In this document: piece by piece, positions 42,086 to 45,380 of the stretch
Position numbering within the stretch: position 1 is the first letter of the stretch
Layout: each line of letters starts with the position of its first letter
Source: UBA11612 sp963976395
GTDB taxonomy: Bacteria > Pseudomonadota > Alphaproteobacteria > Rhodospirillales > Rhodospirillaceae
Length of the DNA: 45,380 bases
Direction: 5' to 3'
NCBI GenBank assembly: GCA_963976395.1
Contig: CAXBLG010000019.1
Location: 1 to 45,380 of the forward strand
The notes under the pieces: generated by a model
Databases searched by the model: none
Seen by the model: the letters and a program-made list of their open reading frames with translations, nothing else
Told to the model about the DNA's origin: nothing
Program-made: the position numbers and the translations under genes

Positions 42086-44430
42086 TACCTACGTTTTCTG
42101 TGTGCGCGTTTCTTATGCTTCTGTGCCGGTTCGCGTGCTGAACGGCTTTGTTTCGTTTTTCCCCGGCCCACGGAAGGCCTGTTTCTCGTATTTCTGGCAT
42201 CTAGTGTATCAAGCTGATCCGCATACTCAAACACAATGCTACCGGACACCTCGTCGGTTTCCAGTAGCCGGACGTCAATTACGTCGCCGACCCGCAATTG
42301 AAGGCCGTGTCTGCGGCCGCAGAGCAAATGCTGGTCTTCGTTTAAGTCGTAATAATCTTGGGGCAAATGCCGCATTGGGAGAATGCCGTCTGCGCCACTC
42401 TCATCCAGTGTAACAAAGGCCCCGAACCGCGCTACACCGTTGATCCGGCCACGAAAAACAGCCCCGGCGCGATCTGAAAGATAGGCGGCGGTGAAACGAT
42501 CCACTGTTTGGCGTTCGGCCATTGAGGCCCGACGCTCGGTCGTCGAGATGAATTCGGTGATGGCATGAAGATCGGGGTCGTGGGTCTTGCTCCATCCGCC
42601 TTCCCCTAGTTTTTTCGCGGCGATAAGAGCGCGGTGAACCAAGAGATCAGCATAACGCCGGATCGGCGATGTGAAGTGGGCATATTTTTGAAGACCGAGT
42701 CCGAAATGACCAATGTTATCGGGACTATAAATGGCTTGAGCCTGCGTGCGTAAAACAAGCATATTCACCATATGCTCGTGCGGTCCGCCGCGCACCTGAT
42801 GGAGCAAGCGGTTAAAATCCGCAGGGCGCGTGGCGCCCGCGTGAGGGAACTTCAATTCCAAAGTTTGTAAAGCCTCGCGCAGAGAATCGATTCTGTCCGG
42901 GTTCGGCCGGTCGTGAACTCGAAACACTGCCGGGTAGGGCGAAGCGTCGAGCGTTTCTGCCGCAGCCACATTGGCGGCGACCATAAACTCTTCAATTAAT
43001 TTATGACTGTCGTAACTCGGTCGAGGCACCACACCCTGTACGGTTCCTGTTTGATCGACAATAATCTTTCGTTCTACGAGATCAAGATTCAGCGAGCCGC
43101 GTTTTTTACGCGCACTTTGTAATGCTGTGAAGGCGTCGTAAAGCGGTGCAATAACCGTATCCATCAAAGGCGCCGTCAACTCGTCGGGATTGCCGTCGCG
43201 CGCGGCCTGCACCTGGGTATACGTCAGACGCGCTTGAGAACGCATTAGTCCACGGATGAATTTGTGTCGCAGCAGCTTCCCGGCGGCATCAATCCACATG
43301 TGTACGGCGAGGCAAGGGCGGTCTTCGTTGGGCTTGAGAGAACACCATCCGTTCGACAGTGCTTCGGGTAACATTGGAACGACTCTGTCCGGAAAATATA
43401 CGGAGTTTCCCCGCTCGTACGCGTTTCGGTCCAAAGGGTCATCGGTGCGCACGTACCAAGCGACATCAGCGATGGCGACTAACAAATGCCATCCCCCGGA
43501 ATTTTTTGGGTCCGGATCGGCCTCTGCCCATACCGCGTCATCGAAATCGCGGGCGTCCTCGCCGTCAATAGTGACCAATGGAACCTGCCTGAGATCTGTG
43601 CGATCGCCCAGAGGTGCGGCTTTGCTAGCGTCGGCTTGCGCAACTGCCTCATCGCTAAAAGCATGAGGAATACCGTGCGCGTGAATGGCGATAAGGCTAA
43701 GATTCTTACTTGCCGCCTGCGGCCCTAGGCGTTCTACGATTCGCGCCTTTTGTGGCCCGTATTTTGGGGTGTCGAATACTTCGGCGGCAACGAGATCGCC
43801 GGACAGAGCGCCACCAGAATCTCCTGCCAGCACTGCAACGTCATAGCGGTATTTTTTATCTACTGGCCTTAATCGACCACCATCGTCATCTGTATTGGTC
43901 TCATAAACGCCGATAAGACGTGTCGGCGCGGCCTTAAGTCGTTTGATAGGTTTGGCTTCGTACGCATTATCGCCTGCGGGTGAGAGGCGGGCTAAAACAC
44001 GGTCGCCGACCCCGACAGTTTCGCGGCGGTGTTTGCTATGCTTCTTTTTTTTATGTGACTCTTGGATGACGAGTATTGTCGGTGGTGGCCCATCAAACTT
44101 CCATTTGACTGGCTTAGCGAACAAATCACCGTCCTTGTCCGTGCCGGTGATTTCAATGACATCTACATTTGATAGGGCGCTGTGCGCGCCGACAGACTTT
44201 TTGTGTCCTTTGACAACTTCACCGTCAGCCGCCAACTCCTTGAGTATCGCCTTGAGGGTTATCTTGTCTTGTCCGGTTAGATTAAACGCCTGAGCAATTT
44301 CGCGTTTGCCAACGTGCGTGCCGGACTGGCGGACAAATGCCAAAATTTCGTCTTTAGTAGGCATTGGAGCCGAGGTTTTAGTCTTCGGCTTCTTTTCTTT
44401 TGCCGTCCTCGGTTTGGGAGTGTTGCTCAA
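42085..44430 (-). CDS. rnr: Ribonuclease R
   Basis: Processive 3'-5' exoribonuclease of 781 residues for structured RNA. A Lys-rich N-terminus and winged-helix start (MPTKDEILAFVRQSGTHVGK) are followed by cold-shock domains and the RNB catalytic centre (TIDGEDARDFDDAVWAEAD with its Asp cluster). Then come GLGLQKYAHFTSPIRRYADLLVHR (split), an S1 domain (GRINGVARFGAFVTLDESGADGILP, split) and a basic tail (HKKRAHRKRR). TTG 44430 is taken as start, 3 bp after topA, because the Lys-rich extension is usual; ATG 44364 is the alternative. The topA-rnr order is familiar in alphaproteobacteria. Confidence 0.94.
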   Translation of the reverse strand: MSNTPKPRTAKEKKPKTKTSAPMPTKDEILAFVRQSGTHVGKREIAQAFNLTGQDKITLKAILKELAADGEVVKGHKKSVGAHSALSNVDVIEITGTDKDGDLFAKPVKWKFDGPPPTILVIQESHKKKKHSKHRRETVGVGDRVLARLSPAGDNAYEAKPIKRLKAAPTRLIGVYETNTDDDGGRLRPVDKKYRYDVAVLAGDSGGALSGDLVAAEVFDTPKYGPQKARIVERLGPQAASKNLSLIAIHAHGIPHAFSDEAVAQADASKAAPLGDRTDLRQVPLVTIDGEDARDFDDAVWAEADPDPKNSGGWHLLVAIADVAWYVRTDDPLDRNAYERGNSVYFPDRVVPMLPEALSNGWCSLKPNEDRPCLAVHMWIDAAGKLLRHKFIRGLMRSQARLTYTQVQAARDGNPDELTAPLMDTVIAPLYDAFTALQSARKKRGSLNLDLVERKIIVDQTGTVQGVVPRPSYDSHKLIEEFMVAANVAAAETLDASPYPAVFRVHDRPNPDRIDSLREALQTLELKFPHAGATRPADFNRLLHQVRGGPHEHMVNMLVLRTQAQAIYSPDNIGHFGLGLQKYAHFTSPIRRYADLLVHRALIAAKKLGEGGWSKTHDPDLHAITEFISTTERRASMAERQTVDRFTAAYLSDRAGAVFRGRINGVARFGAFVTLDESGADGILPMRHLPQDYYDLNEDQHLLCGRRHGLQLRVGDVIDVRLLETDEVSGSIVFEYADQLDTLDARNTRNRPSVGRGKTKQSRSAREPAQKHKKRAHRKRR

Positions 44431-44433
44431 GCG

Positions 44434-45380
44434 TTAGGTTTCCGACGTGTCGGATGAATTTTCTTCGTCGCTCACAGCGGCTTTCGTCTTGCCCTTGGCT
44501 TTGGCTTTGGACTTCGCTTTAGTTTTTGCCTTTGCCTTTGCCTTCGTTTTTGCTTTGGATTTAGCTTTCGCCTTGGCTTTAGGTTTCCCCGGTCCTTTTG
44601 CGGCTTTGGCGGCTAAAATGGCGATCGCATCCTCAAGATTCACGGTGTCTTTATCCATGTCTCTTGGCAAAGTCGCACGCAACTGGCCATGCTGTACGTA
44701 GGGTCCGAAGCGACCTGAGCGTACGGTGACTGGTTTTTTGTCTTCGGGATGATCGCCCAATGTTTTTGCAGAGCCACCACCCCGGCCAGGGCCTTTTTTG
44801 CCTTCGGCAATAACGGTGACAGCACGGTTGAGACCGACTTCAAGAACGTCGTCTTCCTTCAGAGAGTAATAGGTGGGGCCGACTTTTAAGTAAGGTCCAA
44901 ACCGGCCAATGCCGGCAAGAATCATCTCGCCCAATTCGGGGTGCATGCCGACTTCACGCGGAAGCGATAAAAGCTTTAGCCCTTTTTCCAGATCAACGTC
45001 GGCAGGGCTTGTGCCTTTGGGCAACGAAGCTCGTTTTGGTTTTGGGCCTTTTTTCTTTGCGGCCTTCTTTTTAGGTTTGCCCTCTGTTGCCGGTTCAGGC
45101 TCGGGGGCTGGTGCCGGTAGAACTTCCTCGCCGCCGAGTTGTACGTAGGGACCGTAGGGTCCTTGACGAAGAGTAACCATAAGGCCCGTCTCGGGGTCTT
45201 TACCCAGTTCTTTCGGGCCGTCCAAGACTTCGCCCTCTCCAGGTTCCGCAGCTCCCAAGGGGCGCGTGTAACGACACTCAGGATAGTTGCTGCAACCGAT
45301 GAATGAACCAAAGCGTCCAAATTTGAGCCCGATGCGACCATTGGCGCATGCCGGGCACGCACGCGGGTTTGAGCCGTCTT
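44434..45380 (-). CDS. topA: DNA topoisomerase I, C-terminal part (cut by window edge)
   Basis: About 315 C-terminal codons of topoisomerase I; the catalytic toprim and active-site Tyr domains lie beyond 45380. Visible are one zinc-finger-like element (ACPAC, then SFIGCSNYPECRYTRP) and several topoisomerase C-terminal repeats of the form GRFGPYVQ/GPYGPYVQLG and GRFGPYLKVG. A low-complexity tail of alternating Lys-Ala (KAKAKAKSKAKTKAKAK and more) precedes an acidic end (DEENSSDTSET). The repeats help bind single-stranded DNA. rnr starts 3 bp after the stop. Confidence 0.93.
   Translation of the reverse strand, partial: DGSNPRACPACANGRIGLKFGRFGSFIGCSNYPECRYTRPLGAAEPGEGEVLDGPKELGKDPETGLMVTLRQGPYGPYVQLGGEEVLPAPAPEPEPATEGKPKKKAAKKKGPKPKRASLPKGTSPADVDLEKGLKLLSLPREVGMHPELGEMILAGIGRFGPYLKVGPTYYSLKEDDVLEVGLNRAVTVIAEGKKGPGRGGGSAKTLGDHPEDKKPVTVRSGRFGPYVQHGQLRATLPRDMDKDTVNLEDAIAILAAKAAKGPGKPKAKAKAKSKAKTKAKAKAKTKAKSKAKAKGKTKAAVSDEENSSDTSET

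Noticed and set aside
1..45380. Insertion sequences, CRISPR arrays, integrases or prophage genes
   Set aside because: No transposase, integrase, spacer-repeat pattern or phage structural motif was recognised anywhere in the window.

Overview
The window looks like chromosome of an alphaproteobacterium. The right end carries topA (3' part), rnr, a C-terminal processing protease and rpmG on the minus strand, facing a DivK-type single-domain response regulator. With an RpoH sigma factor, a TrxR-like ferredoxin reductase, an XdhC/MoeA-MobA molybdenum cluster and egtBD, this fits Alphaproteobacteria. I could not place it at genus level. No tRNA, rRNA, CRISPR array or intact insertion sequence was seen.

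Left part (1-9.1 kb) is accessory in character. It holds the start of a copper P-type ATPase with two palindromic CsoR-like operators, a decayed TylF-type methyltransferase fragment and a patatin-like lipase with an odd C-terminus. Next comes a minus-strand pilus operon: abundant DUF4402 pilin, second DUF4402 subunit, PapD-like chaperone, an unusual usher-like barrel with C-terminal Ig-like domains, and a third DUF4402 subunit. A divergent orphan OmpR-type regulator sits next to the pilin gene and is the obvious candidate regulator. The operon has a strong hairpin just after the pilin gene and a repeated G-tract leader motif. It is the best candidate for a poorly described system here.

Middle part (9.2-21.8 kb) is mostly single genes: a periplasmic metallo-beta-lactamase-fold hydrolase, a DUF1566 protein, cytochrome c', a YghU-type glutathione transferase, a GNAT acetyltransferase, DUF1579-like and DUF1761 proteins and an NHL beta-propeller lipoprotein. 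An iron-uptake pair (TonB-dependent receptor plus PepSY membrane protein) lies behind two 19-bp palindromes. A TenA thiamine-salvage enzyme follows, then a small zone of gene debris (a Sel1-like start joined to GFA-like coding, and a truncated GFA gene).

From 22 to 34 kb on the plus strand lie three units. A MacAB-like efflux set (adaptor, ATPase, FtsX permease) sits behind a near-perfect sigma-54 promoter. A molybdenum-hydroxylase maturation set (CoxE, split XdhC, fused MoeA-like/MobA-like) follows. Then come ferredoxin-NADP reductase, a 2Fe-2S ferredoxin, prfC and a RidA protein, ending in a bidirectional terminator.

The right part (34-45 kb) holds an RT0821-like surface antigen, the egtB-egtD ergothioneine operon, rpoH with a possible 39-residue membrane peptide before it, a fatty acid hydroxylase-family protein, divK, rpmG, and the overlapping topA-rnr-S41 protease operon that runs off the window. 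All functions are read from motifs by eye; no database search was run.
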